Notes: generated from the sequence alone by a model not told the origin. Counted from the first letter of the stretch, positions 1-10,472 are shown. The stretch is DNA of 48,626 nt from an uncultured Porphyromonadaceae bacterium (GCA_947573485.1 CANPGB010000024.1:1-48626); one strand, 5' to 3'. Translations and numbers: made by a program.

Positions 1-504
1 TGCAACCAGAACGCCTACGACTGCATCCAGATTCACGGCGGCTCGGGCTTCATGAAAGATTATGCCTGCGAACGCATCTACCGCGACGCCCGCATCACAT
101 CGATTTATGAAGGTACTACCCAGCTTCAGGTTGTTGCGGCTATCCGCCACGTGACCACCGGCACCTATGCAGCGCTCATCGACAGCTACGCCCAGGCCGG
201 TTATCCCGCCGAACTCGAGCCCATGGCCGCTATCCTCAAGGAGCTCACCGCCAAATACACCGCTGCCGTAGCCAAGGTTACCGAGGCCAACGACCCCGCT
301 TACCTCGACTTCATGGCCCGTCGCCTTGTAGAAATGGCCGGTGACATCATCATGGCTTACCTCCTGCTTCAGGATGCCAAGACCACAGAGTCGTTCCGCG
401 GCACCGCACTTGTCTACACCAAGCTTGCACAGGCCGAGGTAGCCCGTCACTGCGAGTTTATCGACAACTTCGCCCTCGACCAGCTCAAAGCTTACCAGTA
501 CTAA
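1..504 (+). CDS. Acyl-CoA dehydrogenase, C-terminal part (5' truncated by window edge)
   Basis: The reading frame is open from base 1 to a TAA at 502-504 and gives about 167 residues without a start, so the gene begins outside the window. The visible part contains the acyl-CoA dehydrogenase C-terminal helical signature: QIHGGSGF, then [17 protein letters not shown], the segment near the flavin and active site in this fold. A further helical extension follows, as in the long acyl-CoA dehydrogenases of Bacteroidales. The family oxidises acyl-CoA thioesters to enoyl-CoA using FAD and passes electrons to electron-transfer flavoprotein; etfAB genes often lie beside it but would be off the left edge. 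The substrate cannot be told from this part. A hairpin terminator follows the stop. Confidence 0.88.
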   Translation, partial: CNQNAYDCIQIHGGSGFMKDYACERIYRDARITSIYEGTTQLQVVAAIRHVTTGTYAALIDSYAQAGYPAELEPMAAILKELTAKYTAAVAKVTEANDPAYLDFMARRLVEMAGDIIMAYLLLQDAKTTESFRGTALVYTKLAQAEVARHCEFIDNFALDQLKAYQY

Positions 505-527
505 TCAACTGATACGACAAACTCAAG

Positions 528-563
528 GAGGGCGAGTCAATAATTGGCTCGCCCTCTTTTGTT
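528..563 (+). terminator. Rho-independent terminator after acyl-CoA dehydrogenase
   Basis: Perfect 9-bp stem GAGGGCGAG (528-536) / CTCGCCCTC (548-556), 11-nt loop, followed by a T-rich run (TTTTGTTTTT). It lies 24 bp after the stop codon and only 14 bp before the next start codon. Confidence 0.85.
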
Positions 564-576
564 TTTCTTCCACACT

Positions 577-1188
577 ATGAAAACTATTACAATCCTTTTA
601 TCCGCAATTCTACTATCGCTTATTCCGGCAAGAGCACAAGATGCAGTCGAGTACTACAGCGTAGGCGGAGATATCAAATACAACGGCAATACATACAAGC
701 TCGCCTGGAGCTCTCACCCGACAGCTGACTATTACATACAGGAGTATTTGCCCGAGGGCGAGAATTTCGACAACTACAAGTCGATGTTCACCGTGAGCAT
801 CCACTTTTCAGATTTCACAGCAAGAGACCTCGCAGGCCTCAAGGTGCAGGAGCTTGAAAAGAGAAAGCAAACAGATTTGGTATGCAATTATCTTGCGTTT
901 GAGAAAAACGATACGCATATGCTTGAATTTCTCGTAAGCGATATGGCAGAGGCAAAAGCCGAGGGCAGAGAGGGCCTAAGCGTTGTAGAACTTGACCTCC
1001 ATTACTATACCAACATAAAGATCAACGGGCGTACGGGCACAATGCTTCTATTCTATTCCGGGCGCGCATATGGCGATGATATTACAGCTTTCATAAAGGC
1101 GATTCCCGATAACAGGGTGCGTCTCATAACCGAAATGGAGGCGTTAGACATACGGCCGATATTCACAAAACAGGTCAGTGGCAATTAA
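577..1188 (+). CDS. Exported hypothetical protein
   Basis: A 203-residue protein I do not recognise. I chose the ATG at 577 because it opens a clear signal peptide: MKT, a hydrophobic run ILLSAILLSLIP and an AxA-type cleavage site at ARAQ. An upstream in-frame start at 544 would put 11 odd residues before the signal and would lie inside the terminator. The mature part is charged and mixed alpha/beta, with no cysteine cluster, membrane segment or enzyme motif. Its ending (residues EMEALDIRPIFTKQ) resembles small exported Bacteroidales proteins of unknown role. The gene stands alone: a terminator lies immediately upstream and a 300-bp gap follows. Confidence 0.7.
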   Translation: MKTITILLSAILLSLIPARAQDAVEYYSVGGDIKYNGNTYKLAWSSHPTADYYIQEYLPEGENFDNYKSMFTVSIHFSDFTARDLAGLKVQELEKRKQTDLVCNYLAFEKNDTHMLEFLVSDMAEAKAEGREGLSVVELDLHYYTNIKINGRTGTMLLFYSGRAYGDDITAFIKAIPDNRVRLITEMEALDIRPIFTKQVSGN

Positions 1189-1488
1189 TACTTTAGAATC
1201 AACGAGCAGCGATGCAATGGATAAGATCGGGTAGCCACTTTCCAGCACGTTACTCGGGCTTTCCGCCCTCGCACAACACCAAAGCAGTGATGGGGCGGTA
1301 TGCGGTGGCTGAAGCCCCCTTGCTTGAACAAATAAAGTGAGAAGGGCTTGGAGGGCGGGGAGCGAGTTGCATGCTATGTGAGGGCGAACATTATGGAGGT
1401 GGTTAATGATTGTTAATTGGCGGTGTATTCGCTTCGCCAATGAAAATTTTTGCGTATTTTTGTAAGCATAACCAATCAACCGACCATT
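1189..1488. other. Intergenic region with no gene; promoter-proximal inverted repeat
   Basis: About 300 bp without a credible coding region; short open frames lack ribosome-binding context and domain content. It holds an inverted repeat ATTGGCG (1416-1422) / CGCCAAT (1435-1441) with a 12-nt loop, then the promoter-like TATTTTTG at 1455-1462. The rest has no feature I can interpret. Confidence 0.5.
1455..1462 (+). promoter_or_regulatory. Promoter -7 element for the CotH gene
   Basis: TATTTTTG fits the Bacteroidota -7 consensus TAnnTTTG and lies 26 bp before the ATG at 1489. No clear TTG -33 element is seen at 19-20 bp upstream, so the call rests on the -7 box alone. Confidence 0.5.
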
Positions 1489-3075
1489 ATGACGAGATTA
1501 CTTTACATTATCACTTTTCTTGTATCTGTTTTTGGCATAGCTACGCCTGTTTTTGCAAGCGAGGCCGAAGCAGAAACTCCCACCACCCCCGAAGATCCGG
1601 AACCTGAAGAGGTTGTCTATAAGGCCTCGGGCACCCTGCCGGTGCTCTACATCAACGTATATGGCGAGGAGGGCTTTGATAATGAGATTATCAGATACGA
1701 CCTGGAACACAAAGATTATTTTGATGGCGAGTACTATCTCGACACCAATGGCTGCGAGTGGCTTGAGGCCCTCGGGGCAGAAAATATAGGAAGTGCCGAT
1801 GAGCCTCTCCCGCTGGAAATAAAGGCCCGCGGCAATTTCACGCGCAAGGCTTACTCGAAGAAGCCTTTCAAGCTCAAACTCGGCAAGAAGCAGAGTCTTC
1901 TCGGAATGACCAAGAGCAAGCATTTCGCCCTGCTACCCCACGCCGACGACCCGTTTGCATGGCTGCGCAACTTTACGGCCTTTAATCTTGGCAAGCGCAT
2001 AGGTTTGCCGTGGACACCATGGCAGCAGCCTGTCGAGCTTGTAATCAACAATGACTACCGCGGACTATATATGCTCACCGAGAGCATACGCGTGGACTCC
2101 GATCGCATTGACATCGCCGAGCTTGACGACAACGAAGAGGATCCCGAGCTTGTCACGGGAGGCTACATAGTGGAAATCGACAATTATATCGAGGAAAACC
2201 AGATATGTATAGCAGAGAAATCGTGTGTTCCGGACGCGAAACCGATGAAAATGTATGTTACCTATGATACTCCCGAGGAGTACTCGCCCATACAAAAGAG
2301 CTTTGTATCGCACCAACTCAATGCCATGAACGATGCCATAGGTGCGTGCAACGACAGCTTATGGAGCTATATGGATCTTGACGATGCCGCGCGTTACTAT
2401 CTTGTGGTAGAAATGGTAGGGCATACCGAGGCATACAGCGGTTCGACCTATCTTTTCCGTGACCGCGGCGAAGGTCAGAAGTGGCATTTCTCGCCCTTGT
2501 GGGACTGCGGCCACGCGTTTGACGCCGTTGCAGGCAAGCGCCTGTTTGCCGACGGCAAGTATTCCAATCACTGGATAGCATCGATTTGCATGAACCCGAC
2601 CTTCCAGTCGAAAGTCGAGGAGACCTGGCTTTGGTTTATGAGCAACTGTTTCGACGGGCTTTATGAAGAAATGGAGCTGTTCACAAGCCGTATTTCCGAG
2701 GGTGCCAAATGCGATGCCGAGCGTTGGCGTCAGGTTCCTTCGCTTGAGGGCTACGAGGCTTTCTATATCGCCGACAACAGCGACGTAGCAAGAGGCTATA
2801 CGCGAGCAAGCAATATCTTGAAAACGCGCCTTGAGAGCCTGAAGGAGCTGTTCGGCGATTATTCGTCGCTCTCCGAGCCCTATGCCGAACCGCTTCGCGA
2901 CAGCACGCCTGCAGCGGCGCTTCCCGACCTCAAAGGCGAGTTGTCGGGCGTCGCAATGCCCACGCCTCCGGCCGAGAGGGAAGAAGTTCTCTTCGACCTT
3001 CAGGGACGCCGTGTGACCAAGCCTGCCCGAGGGGGTATCTACATCTCTCCCGGTGTCGGGAAAGTGGTGCTCTGA
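1489..3075 (+). CDS. CotH kinase family exported protein
   Basis: A 528-residue protein. The ATG at 1489 starts a signal peptide (cleavage near VFA-SEA, residue 23); the in-frame TTG 39 bp earlier overlaps the promoter. An acidic linker (residues 24-40) leads to a CotH-like kinase domain, about 50-400. It shows KARGNFTRK (122-130), a following basic KK/K cluster, FALLPHADD, the WLRNFTAFNLG segment, VELVINNDYRGLYML and the late metal/active-site-like LWDCGHAFD (347-355). CotH proteins are atypical kinases that phosphorylate extracytoplasmic proteins; the substrate here is unknown. The C-terminus (about 499-528: FDLQGRRVTKPARGGIYI) is a short beta-rich tail common on exported Bacteroidales proteins and resembles the tail of the protein ending at 20444. 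It has its own promoter. Confidence 0.85.
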   Translation: MTRLLYIITFLVSVFGIATPVFASEAEAETPTTPEDPEPEEVVYKASGTLPVLYINVYGEEGFDNEIIRYDLEHKDYFDGEYYLDTNGCEWLEALGAENIGSADEPLPLEIKARGNFTRKAYSKKPFKLKLGKKQSLLGMTKSKHFALLPHADDPFAWLRNFTAFNLGKRIGLPWTPWQQPVELVINNDYRGLYMLTESIRVDSDRIDIAELDDNEEDPELVTGGYIVEIDNYIEENQICIAEKSCVPDAKPMKMYVTYDTPEEYSPIQKSFVSHQLNAMNDAIGACNDSLWSYMDLDDAARYYLVVEMVGHTEAYSGSTYLFRDRGEGQKWHFSPLWDCGHAFDAVAGKRLFADGKYSNHWIASICMNPTFQSKVEETWLWFMSNCFDGLYEEMELFTSRISEGAKCDAERWRQVPSLEGYEAFYIADNSDVARGYTRASNILKTRLESLKELFGDYSSLSEPYAEPLRDSTPAAALPDLKGELSGVAMPTPPAEREEVLFDLQGRRVTKPARGGIYISPGVGKVVL

Positions 3076-3123
3076 GCCCTATACAATAAACGTTAAAAGA
3101 AAGGAGGCGGGAGGGGGGAAATA

Positions 3124-3154
3124 TTGCGGCAGCGGCAGATATTTCGTAATTTTG
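3124..3154 (+). promoter_or_regulatory. Promoter of the CHU_C gene
   Basis: TTG at 3124-3126, 20-bp spacer, TAATTTTG at 3147-3154: both elements of the Bacteroidota promoter. It is 21 bp before the start at 3176 and supports that start over an upstream in-frame one. Confidence 0.75.
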
Positions 3155-3175
3155 TATGTTATATATCATGGCATA

Positions 3176-4525
3176 ATGAGAGGAATATTACGAATAATAA
3201 TTGCAACAGCGGCGCTGTGCCCGGCTTATGTATCACAAGCAATAAGTTTCGAGGGCACCGAGGCTGCCGCCGTGCGTGTTGAGGCTGGCGCCTCGACAGG
3301 TCTTGAGGGCGTGTATGTTATTCCTGCTACTGCGGGAGTGACTATCGTTGCCGAGGCCGGGTCGGCTTCGTCGCAGGTCACGGTGTCGCGTTTCAGCAAT
3401 CTCGGTGGCGCCTATGGCGAGCCTATAGCTTTCAGCCGCGAGGGCGCGACGGTGAAGTTCGCTGCCTCGGCGGGCGATATGGGTTATATCGTTGAGGAGA
3501 GCGGACGTCAGACGGCTTTCTGGGTTGTGGACTATTCGCAGCACACTTTTGAGGCGGGAGCTCTCGGTTTCGCCGCCGAGCAGGACTGCGACCGCGCCAC
3601 GCTGACTTTCAGCGGCAAGGCAGCCGAGATACCTTACTACAGCATCAACGGGCGCCGACTTGTGCTCTCGCGCGAGCTTGAGGTTGAAAACAGCACCCTG
3701 CGCTACGACGAGGGGAGCTTCGGCTATGTGCAGGGGAACACCAGCGAGACCCTGCAGGCTATCAACGGCGGCACGATAAATGTTTCGGCACCGCTGTGCA
3801 ACACCATATTCACGCTCACGGGCGACCGCTTCCTGCGTGCGTGGGGCCGTGAGGAGAGCGTTCACTCCGACACCTACACAGCCGTTGCGGTTGCGGCCGA
3901 GAGCCGCGCCACCCAGAGCGTGCGCGAGAACGACAATGAGCAGGGCTCCGACAATATGGACGGGCTCGGGGGCTCAGCACCGTGCGAGATTCATTTCGAG
4001 GCATGCGTGAGCGATGCGGCAATTTTCAGGGAGTGGCAGATATCGCGCGACCCCGATTTCGGTATTCCCGAGCTTACTTTCAACGAGCTTGACTTCGACT
4101 ACACCTTTACGGAGAACGGCACCACCTATGTGCGCTTCGTGGCCAACAACAACGACGGCACCTGCGAGTATGCGGGCGAAACCTACAGCATTTTCATAGG
4201 CGAGTCGAAACTGCTTATCCCCAACGCTTTCTCGCCGCAGGGTTCGCCAGGCGTTAACGACGAGTGGAAAGTAAGCTACAAGTCGCTCGTGCGCTATGAG
4301 TGCCACATTTTCAACCGTTTAGGCAAGGAGCTCTTTTCGAGCACCGACCCCGGTCAGGGGTGGGACGGCAAATACGGCGGGAAATTTGTGCCCGCAGGTG
4401 TTTATTTCTATGTGATAACAGCCGAGGGCGCCGACGGCGTGAAATATAAACGCTCGGGCGACATCAACATAATCAACTACAAACAAGGCAGCACCTCTTC
4501 AGGCGGAGGGGAAGCTACAGAATAA
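3176..4525 (+). CDS. Exported protein with C-terminal gliding-motility-type (CHU_C, T9SS type B) sorting domain
   Basis: A 449-residue protein. ATG 3176 gives a signal peptide (ILRIIIATAALCPAYVSQA) and sits just after a good promoter; an in-frame start at 3053 would run into the previous gene. The first ~250 residues are beta-rich, low in cysteine and unassigned. Residues about 343-440 match the CHU_C domain: LLIPNAFSPQG, NDEWKV, YECHIFNRLGKELF, GWDGKYGGKFVPAGVYFYVI and a final KRSGDINII. This domain is the type B signal for export by the type IX secretion system and usually leads to cell-surface attachment or release. It implies that the organism has a T9SS, whose core genes are not in the window. 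The next gene starts 9 bp downstream, so the two are probably co-transcribed. Confidence 0.83.
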   Translation: MRGILRIIIATAALCPAYVSQAISFEGTEAAAVRVEAGASTGLEGVYVIPATAGVTIVAEAGSASSQVTVSRFSNLGGAYGEPIAFSREGATVKFAASAGDMGYIVEESGRQTAFWVVDYSQHTFEAGALGFAAEQDCDRATLTFSGKAAEIPYYSINGRRLVLSRELEVENSTLRYDEGSFGYVQGNTSETLQAINGGTINVSAPLCNTIFTLTGDRFLRAWGREESVHSDTYTAVAVAAESRATQSVRENDNEQGSDNMDGLGGSAPCEIHFEACVSDAAIFREWQISRDPDFGIPELTFNELDFDYTFTENGTTYVRFVANNNDGTCEYAGETYSIFIGESKLLIPNAFSPQGSPGVNDEWKVSYKSLVRYECHIFNRLGKELFSSTDPGQGWDGKYGGKFVPAGVYFYVITAEGADGVKYKRSGDINIINYKQGSTSSGGGEATE

Positions 4526-4534
4526 GACTTAACA

Positions 4535-5461
4535 ATGCGCAAGACACTACTATACATCATACTCTCGATAGCAGCGGCGGGGGCTTCGGCTCAGAGCGCG
4601 TCGCGGTTCAGCGATGTTTATTCGCCCGTGATACCCACCTCTGTAGAGCTTTGCGGCAAGAGCATAGACCTTGACCGCGCCGACCGCTACGAGGCTTTCG
4701 ACCGCGAGCTCACCTCGCTTGCCTACACCCACGGCAATACGATGCTCATAATCAAGCGTGCCAACCGCTATTTTCCTGAGTTGGCACCCTTACTGCGTGC
4801 CAACGGCGTGCCCGAAGACCTCCTCTACCTTGCGTGTGTGGAGTCGTCGCTCAACCCGCGCGCCTATTCGCCTGCCAAGGCAGCGGGTCTGTGGCAGTTC
4901 ATAGCCTCCGCCGCCAAGGAATACGGGCTTGAGGTGAGCGATGAAATCGACGAGCGCTATAACCTTGAGAAAGCCACCGCCGCAGCCTGCCGCTACCTCA
5001 AGAAAGCGTATGCGCGCTATGGCGACTGGCCCACGGCCATGGCCTCGTATAACGGCGGCCAGACGCGCATAAGCCGCGCCCTCGACAAGCAGGGTCAGAA
5101 CACCTCGCTCGACCTTTTCCTTGCCGAGGAGACCACACGCTACCCCTACCGCGTGGCAGCGATGAAGACCATAATGGAGAACCCGCAGGCCTACGGATTC
5201 CACCTTCGCGACAGCCAGCTCTACCAGCCGCGCAAATACCGCACGGTAGAGGTGAACGGCCCCGTTGAGAGCTGGGCCGACTGGGCCAAGGCGCAGGGTA
5301 TAAGCTACGCCACACTGCGCGAGGAGAACCCGTGGATACGCTCGCTCTCGCTGACCAACAAGGCCGGCAAGACATACAAGGTGCGTATACCGACGTCCGA
5401 TTCACTTTCGCGCAAGAAAGCGGGCACGAAAACCTATAACTCAAAGTGGACAGAACGCTGA
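4535..5461 (+). CDS. Lytic transglycosylase (SLT domain)
   Basis: A 308-residue exported protein with a signal peptide cleaved near ASAQ (residue 20). The transglycosylase domain spans about 90-190: catalytic glutamate E103 in [13 protein letters not shown], then AAGLWQFI (116-123) and [11 protein letters not shown] (169-179), the usual SLT motif order. It cleaves the MurNAc-GlcNAc bond of peptidoglycan, forming 1,6-anhydro ends. A weak LysM-like segment (about 240-290: [20 protein letters not shown], then YKVRIP) ends the protein. It is a shorter, MltD-like relative of the enzyme at 23124-24851. Its TGA overlaps the uvrA ATG by one base, so the two are probably translationally coupled even though their functions are unrelated. 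Confidence 0.88.
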   Translation: MRKTLLYIILSIAAAGASAQSASRFSDVYSPVIPTSVELCGKSIDLDRADRYEAFDRELTSLAYTHGNTMLIIKRANRYFPELAPLLRANGVPEDLLYLACVESSLNPRAYSPAKAAGLWQFIASAAKEYGLEVSDEIDERYNLEKATAAACRYLKKAYARYGDWPTAMASYNGGQTRISRALDKQGQNTSLDLFLAEETTRYPYRVAAMKTIMENPQAYGFHLRDSQLYQPRKYRTVEVNGPVESWADWAKAQGISYATLREENPWIRSLSLTNKAGKTYKVRIPTSDSLSRKKAGTKTYNSKWTER

Positions 5462-8322
5462 TGAGCGAACAGAAGAAGGGCGGCGTGCCCCAGGTGGCCG
5501 ACGACGGCACCACCAACAAGATAGTGGTGACCGGGGCACGCGTGAACAATCTTAAGAATATCGACGTAGAGATACCGCACAACGAGCTTACGGTAATCAC
5601 CGGCCTCAGCGGGTCGGGGAAATCGTCGCTTGCTTTCGACACCATATTTGCCGAAGGCCAGCGCCGCTATATAGAGACCTTCTCGGCCTACGCGCGCAAT
5701 ATGCTCGGCAACCTCGAGCGCCCCGATGTAGACAGCATAAGCGGACTCTGCCCCGTGATTGCCATAGAGCAGAAAACGGTTAACCGCAACCCTCGAAGCA
5801 CCATAGGCACCACGACGGAGGTTTACGACTTCCTTCGCCTGCTCTTTGCGCGCATCGGTCATGCCATAAGCTACCTCTCGGGGCAGGAAATGGTGAAATA
5901 TACCGACGAAAAAATTGTGAGTCTGATACTCGAGAAGTATGCCGACCGCAAGATTTATATCCTGGCACCGCTCGTAAAGAACCGCAAGGGTCACTACAAA
6001 GACCTCTTCGAGCAACTCACGAAAAAAGGCTTCCTCAACGTGCGCGTCGACGGCGAGCTAATGGAGATAAGCCGCGGTATGAAGCTCGACCGCTACCGCA
6101 ACCACTCGATAGAGCTTGTAATAGACAGGCTAAAAGTATCAGACAAAGACTCCGAGCGGCTGTTGGCGTCGGTGGAGAACGCCCTCGCACAGGGCGACAA
6201 AGAGCTTGTGGTATATGACGTAGAGGCCGACAGCGTGGCCTACTACAGCCAGGAGCTCATGGACCCGGCCACGGGCATCTCGTATCACGACCCGGCACCG
6301 CACAACTTCTCGTTCAACTCGCCTCAGGGCGCGTGCCCCCGCTGCAAGGGACTCGGCTACGTGAACCTCATTGACCGCGCCAAAATGGTGCCCGACGAAA
6401 GCCTGTCGATATACGGCGGCGCGCTCGTGCCCGTGGGTAAATACCGCGACAACGTGCTCTTCATGCAGCTCCGCGCCATAGTTGAGAAGCACGGTTTCAC
6501 GCTCAAGACACCTTTCCGCGACCTACCCGACGAGTGCGTCGATGAGATATTCAACGGCACTACCGAAATGGCGGGTATGAGCACGGGCGAGAACGTGAGC
6601 ATGAGTTTTTTCAGCTCGTTCGACGGCATAGTGAAGTTCATAGAGAACCAGACCGACGAGGATGCGGGCTACCGCGAGAAAAAATGGAGCGGTCAATTTT
6701 TCAGCCGCTGCACCTGCCCCGAGTGCAATGGCGACCGCCTGAACCGCGAGGCCCTGCACTTCTTTGTAGACGGCAAAAACATTGCCGAGCTCTCGCGGCT
6801 CGACATCTCGGAGCTCGCCTCTTGGGCCGACAGCGTTCAGGAGCGTCTCAGCGAGCGCGACCGCCGCATAGCCACCGAAATCATAAAAGAAATATCGACG
6901 CGCCTGCACTTCCTTGTAGATGTTGGCCTCGACTACCTGCAACTCAACCGCAACTCCGCCACCCTCTCGGGCGGCGAGAGCCAACGCATACGCCTTGCCA
7001 CCCAGTTAGGCTCCGAGCTTGTGAATGTGCTCTATATACTCGACGAGCCCTCGATAGGGCTGCATCAGCGCGACAACCACCGCCTTATAGAGTCGCTCAA
7101 ACGTCTGCGCGATGCCTCGAACACCATAGTTGTTGTAGAGCATGACAAAGACATGATGCTGCAGGCCGACTACATTGTAGACATAGGTCCCGGCGCCGGC
7201 CGCAAGGGCGGCAAAGTGGTATTCCAGGGCACACCCGGCGACATGCTCAAATGCGACACCGTGACGGCGCGCTACCTCAACGGCGCCGAGAGCATAGCCG
7301 TGCCCGAGCAGCGCCGTGCGGGCTCAGGCAAGAGCATCACACTGCGGGGCGCCACCGGGCACAACCTGAAAAAGGTGGATTTCACCCTGCCACTGGGCAC
7401 ACTCACCGTTATCGCGGGTGTGTCGGGCAGCGGCAAATCGTCGCTCGTCAACGGCACCTTGCAGCCAATTCTGAGCAAACACTTCTACCGCTCCGAGACT
7501 GCTCCCCTGCCCTACGAAGGCATAGAAGGGATAGAGAACATAGACAAAGTGGTGACCGTTGACCAGTCGCCATTAGGGCGCACACCGCGCTCCAACCCCG
7601 CGACATATACGGGCGTTTTCACCGACATCCGCAACCTCTTCGTCAACCTCCCCGAGGCCAAGATACGCGGCTACAAACCCGGGCGCTTCTCGTTCAACGT
7701 AGCCGGGGGGCGCTGCGAGGCCTGCTCCGGCAACGGTTACAAGACCATAGAGATGAACTTCCTGCCCGACGTACTCATACCCTGCGAGGAGTGCCACGGC
7801 AAGCGCTACAACCGCGAGACCCTTGAGGTGCGCTTCAAGGGCAAGTCGATAGCCGACGTTCTCGACATGACTATCAACCAGGCCGTCGAGTTTTTCTCGG
7901 GTGTGCCTTCGATATACAAGAAAATCAAGGTGCTGCAGGAGATAGGCCTGGGGTATATCAAACTCGGGCAGCCGTCGTCGACCCTCTCCGGCGGCGAGAA
8001 CCAGCGCGTGAAGCTCGCCACCGAGCTTGCCAAGCGCGACACCGGGCGCACGCTCTTCATACTCGACGAGCCCACCACGGGGCTGCACTTCGACGACATA
8101 CGCACGCTTTTAGGAATCCTGAACCGGCTTGTAGACCGAGGCAACACCGTGCTCGTGATAGAGCATAACCTCGATGTTGTGAAAGCTGCCGACTATATAG
8201 TGGATATGGGACCTGACGGCGGTGCAGGAGGCGGCAGGATAATAGCGCAAGGCACTCCCGAGGAAGTTGCCGCCACCGACTCGCCCACCGCCCCCTTCCT
8301 CCGCGAAGAACTCGGGCTCTGA
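5461..8322 (+). CDS. uvrA: Excinuclease ABC subunit A
   Basis: A 953-residue protein of normal UvrA length. It is the damage-sensing ATPase of nucleotide excision repair, which loads UvrB on distorted DNA. Two ABC modules are visible: Walker [10 protein letters not shown] (about 46-54) and GVSGSGKSS (about 659-667); signatures [11 protein letters not shown] and [11 protein letters not shown]; Walker B segments [10 protein letters not shown] and [10 protein letters not shown]. Zinc-binding cysteine pairs occur at CPRCKGLG with CTCPECNG in the first half, and at CEACSGNGY with [10 protein letters not shown] in the second. I chose ATG 5461 (TGATG overlap with the preceding stop) over the in-frame GTG at 5446, which lies inside the previous gene. 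uvrB and uvrC are not nearby. Confidence 0.97.
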   Translation: MSEQKKGGVPQVADDGTTNKIVVTGARVNNLKNIDVEIPHNELTVITGLSGSGKSSLAFDTIFAEGQRRYIETFSAYARNMLGNLERPDVDSISGLCPVIAIEQKTVNRNPRSTIGTTTEVYDFLRLLFARIGHAISYLSGQEMVKYTDEKIVSLILEKYADRKIYILAPLVKNRKGHYKDLFEQLTKKGFLNVRVDGELMEISRGMKLDRYRNHSIELVIDRLKVSDKDSERLLASVENALAQGDKELVVYDVEADSVAYYSQELMDPATGISYHDPAPHNFSFNSPQGACPRCKGLGYVNLIDRAKMVPDESLSIYGGALVPVGKYRDNVLFMQLRAIVEKHGFTLKTPFRDLPDECVDEIFNGTTEMAGMSTGENVSMSFFSSFDGIVKFIENQTDEDAGYREKKWSGQFFSRCTCPECNGDRLNREALHFFVDGKNIAELSRLDISELASWADSVQERLSERDRRIATEIIKEISTRLHFLVDVGLDYLQLNRNSATLSGGESQRIRLATQLGSELVNVLYILDEPSIGLHQRDNHRLIESLKRLRDASNTIVVVEHDKDMMLQADYIVDIGPGAGRKGGKVVFQGTPGDMLKCDTVTARYLNGAESIAVPEQRRAGSGKSITLRGATGHNLKKVDFTLPLGTLTVIAGVSGSGKSSLVNGTLQPILSKHFYRSETAPLPYEGIEGIENIDKVVTVDQSPLGRTPRSNPATYTGVFTDIRNLFVNLPEAKIRGYKPGRFSFNVAGGRCEACSGNGYKTIEMNFLPDVLIPCEECHGKRYNRETLEVRFKGKSIADVLDMTINQAVEFFSGVPSIYKKIKVLQEIGLGYIKLGQPSSTLSGGENQRVKLATELAKRDTGRTLFILDEPTTGLHFDDIRTLLGILNRLVDRGNTVLVIEHNLDVVKAADYIVDMGPDGGAGGGRIIAQGTPEEVAATDSPTAPFLREELGL

Positions 8323-8358
8323 TACAGAATACTTTTATTTTTTATCATACTACTACGC

Positions 8359-10368
8359 ATGAACTTTAAATTATGTACAGCTATCGCGCTCGGCACGCTT
8401 GCAGGCGTACCGGCGCTCAATGCGCAGACCACCATGGAAAGCAGTTACGCAGAATGGCCGTCGTACAAGGGCGACGACCTCGAGCTCGTTGTTGACAAGA
8501 CGGGCACCCACTTCACCCTCTGGTCGCCGAAGGCCGATGCCGCCGAGGTACTCCTCTTCAACAGCGACCGCAACACCCCCGCCACCGATACCTTGGCGAT
8601 GAAACGGAGCGAGAACGGCACGTGGCGCGTGTCGGTACCCGAGCAGCTCTACGGCAAATTCTACACCTTTGTAGTTACCGCCGACGGCAAGCGCCTTGCC
8701 GAGACCCCGGGCATATGGGCCAAGGCCGTGGGCACCAACGGTCAGCGCGCCGCTATCATAGACTTCGCCACCACCAACCCCGAGGGTTGGGAAGCCGACC
8801 GCGGCCCCGTGGTGGAGAACATCACCGACGCCATAATATATGAGATGCACCACCGCGACATGAGCATGCACCCGAGTTCGGGCATAGTACACAAGGGCAA
8901 GTTCCTTGCGCTTACCGAGCCCGGCACCAAGACCCCGGCGGGGGCGAGCACGGGCATAGACCACCTCAAGGAGTTAGGCATAACGCACGTGCATATCCTG
9001 CCCTCGTATGACTACAACTCGGTAGACGAGGCAAATCTGCCCTCCAACCAGTATAACTGGGGCTACGACCCATACAACTACAACGCGCCCGAGGGCTCGT
9101 ACTCCACCGACCCTGCCAACCCCGCCACCCGTGTGCGCGAGATGAAAGAAATGGTTAAGGCACTGCATGATGCGGGCATTGGCGTTGTAATGGACGTGGT
9201 ATATAACCACACGGCCAATAACGACGACTCCAACTTCTCGCTGACGGCACCCGGCTACTTCTACCGCCACCGCGAGGACGGCAGCTACAGCGATGCCTCG
9301 GGCTGCGGCAACGAGACAGCCTCGGAGCGGCAGCAGATGCGCGACTTCATTGTGAACTCGGTGAAGTACTGGGCCGACGAATACCACATCGACGGCTTCC
9401 GCTTCGACCTTATGGCCATACACGACATAGAGACGATGAACGAGGTAGCCGCCGAGCTGAAGAAAATCAACCCGTCGATATTCGTATACGGCGAGGGCTG
9501 GACTGCCGGCGCCTCTCCTCTGCCCTCCGAGCAGCAGGCTCTGAAGGTTAACGTAGACAAGATGAAGGGCATCGCAGTGTTCTCCGACGACATCCGCGAC
9601 GCCGTGAAGGGCCACTACTCCGACGCCCGTGACCGCGGTTTCGCCACCGGCAAGCCCGGGAACGAGGAAACTGTGAAGATAGGTATCGTGGCCTCGACCG
9701 CCCACCCGCAGGTAGACTACAGCAAGGGCAACAACGCCAAGGCACCCTATGCGGGCGCACCTACAGAGATTATAAACTATGTGTCGTGCCACGACGACCT
9801 GACGCTTACCGACAAACTGGCCGCCTCGATGCCCGGCTCTACCGAAGCCGAGCGGCAGCGTGCTGCGCGTCTTGCCCAGACGATAGTGTTCACCTCGCAG
9901 GGCACGCCTTTCATGTTTGCGGGCGAGGAGGTTTTCCGCGATAAGAAGGGTGTACACAATTCCTATAAGTCGCCCGACTCAATCAATGCCATCGACTGGA
10001 ACCTCAAGACTGCCAATGCCGGGCAGTTTGATTACTACCGCAATCTGATACGCCTGCGCAAGGAGCACCCCGCTTTCCGCATGACTACCGCCGAGGATAT
10101 TGCCCGTAATATCGTGTTCGACAAGGTAACGGCCGACAATGTGGTGTCGTACTCGATAAAGAACAATGCCAACGGCGACGCGTGGAAAGAGATAAAACTG
10201 GTGTTCAACGGCGGCACTGAGCCTTACACGGCCTCGATACCGCGCGGCGAGTGGACGGTGATAGCCCGCGACGGCCAGATCGACCCCGACGGCGGTCTGG
10301 GCACCATAAAGGGCGGCAAGACCGTGGTGGTGCCTTGCTCGGCGCTGATACTCGCTAAAGACAAATAG
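8359..10368 (+). CDS. Exported type I pullulanase (GH13)
   Basis: A 669-residue enzyme that hydrolyses alpha-1,6 branch points of pullulan, glycogen or starch. Signal peptide 1-22 (cleavage near LNAQ), no lipobox, so probably periplasmic. A CBM48-like N-terminal domain (about 45-135, HFTLWSPKADAAEVLLF) precedes the catalytic barrel. The pullulanase motif YNWGYDP is at about residue 232; then GH13 regions I (DVVYNH), II (GFRFDLMAI, nucleophile D350), III (YGEGW, acid/base E379) and IV (YVSCHDD, D479). A small beta-domain closes the protein. It starts 36 bp after uvrA with no terminator between, so it may be read partly from uvrA. There is no SusC/D beside it, and the PUL downstream is of a different substrate type. 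Confidence 0.92.
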   Translation: MNFKLCTAIALGTLAGVPALNAQTTMESSYAEWPSYKGDDLELVVDKTGTHFTLWSPKADAAEVLLFNSDRNTPATDTLAMKRSENGTWRVSVPEQLYGKFYTFVVTADGKRLAETPGIWAKAVGTNGQRAAIIDFATTNPEGWEADRGPVVENITDAIIYEMHHRDMSMHPSSGIVHKGKFLALTEPGTKTPAGASTGIDHLKELGITHVHILPSYDYNSVDEANLPSNQYNWGYDPYNYNAPEGSYSTDPANPATRVREMKEMVKALHDAGIGVVMDVVYNHTANNDDSNFSLTAPGYFYRHREDGSYSDASGCGNETASERQQMRDFIVNSVKYWADEYHIDGFRFDLMAIHDIETMNEVAAELKKINPSIFVYGEGWTAGASPLPSEQQALKVNVDKMKGIAVFSDDIRDAVKGHYSDARDRGFATGKPGNEETVKIGIVASTAHPQVDYSKGNNAKAPYAGAPTEIINYVSCHDDLTLTDKLAASMPGSTEAERQRAARLAQTIVFTSQGTPFMFAGEEVFRDKKGVHNSYKSPDSINAIDWNLKTANAGQFDYYRNLIRLRKEHPAFRMTTAEDIARNIVFDKVTADNVVSYSIKNNANGDAWKEIKLVFNGGTEPYTASIPRGEWTVIARDGQIDPDGGLGTIKGGKTVVVPCSALILAKDK

Positions 10369-10383
10369 CCTGGAGATGCCCGT

Positions 10384-10472
10384 GTACCGTACCTCCGGCA
10401 CGGCCTTAATTCTTTGCTTTACAGCCCCGGGCGCATGCGCCCGGGGTTAACCATATGGAGCCCCTCCGGGGC
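10384..10472 (+). repeat. Dispersed three-hairpin intergenic repeat, copy 1
   Basis: Three hairpins in fixed order: ACCGTACCTCCGGCACGG (10386-10403); a GC stem CCCCGGGCGC / GCGCCCGGGG (10425-10446) followed by TTAACC (10447-10452); and CCCCTCCGGGG (10461-10471). The same order and boundaries recur at 34935 and 43726. It starts 15 bp after the pullulanase stop, resembles REP-type palindromic elements and may act as a transcript end. Confidence 0.85.

Noticed and set aside
1189-1488. Minus-strand open frame of 111 codons ending in the gap (1144-1479)
   Set aside because: It runs across the end of the previous gene and the cotH promoter region, without domain or start signals.
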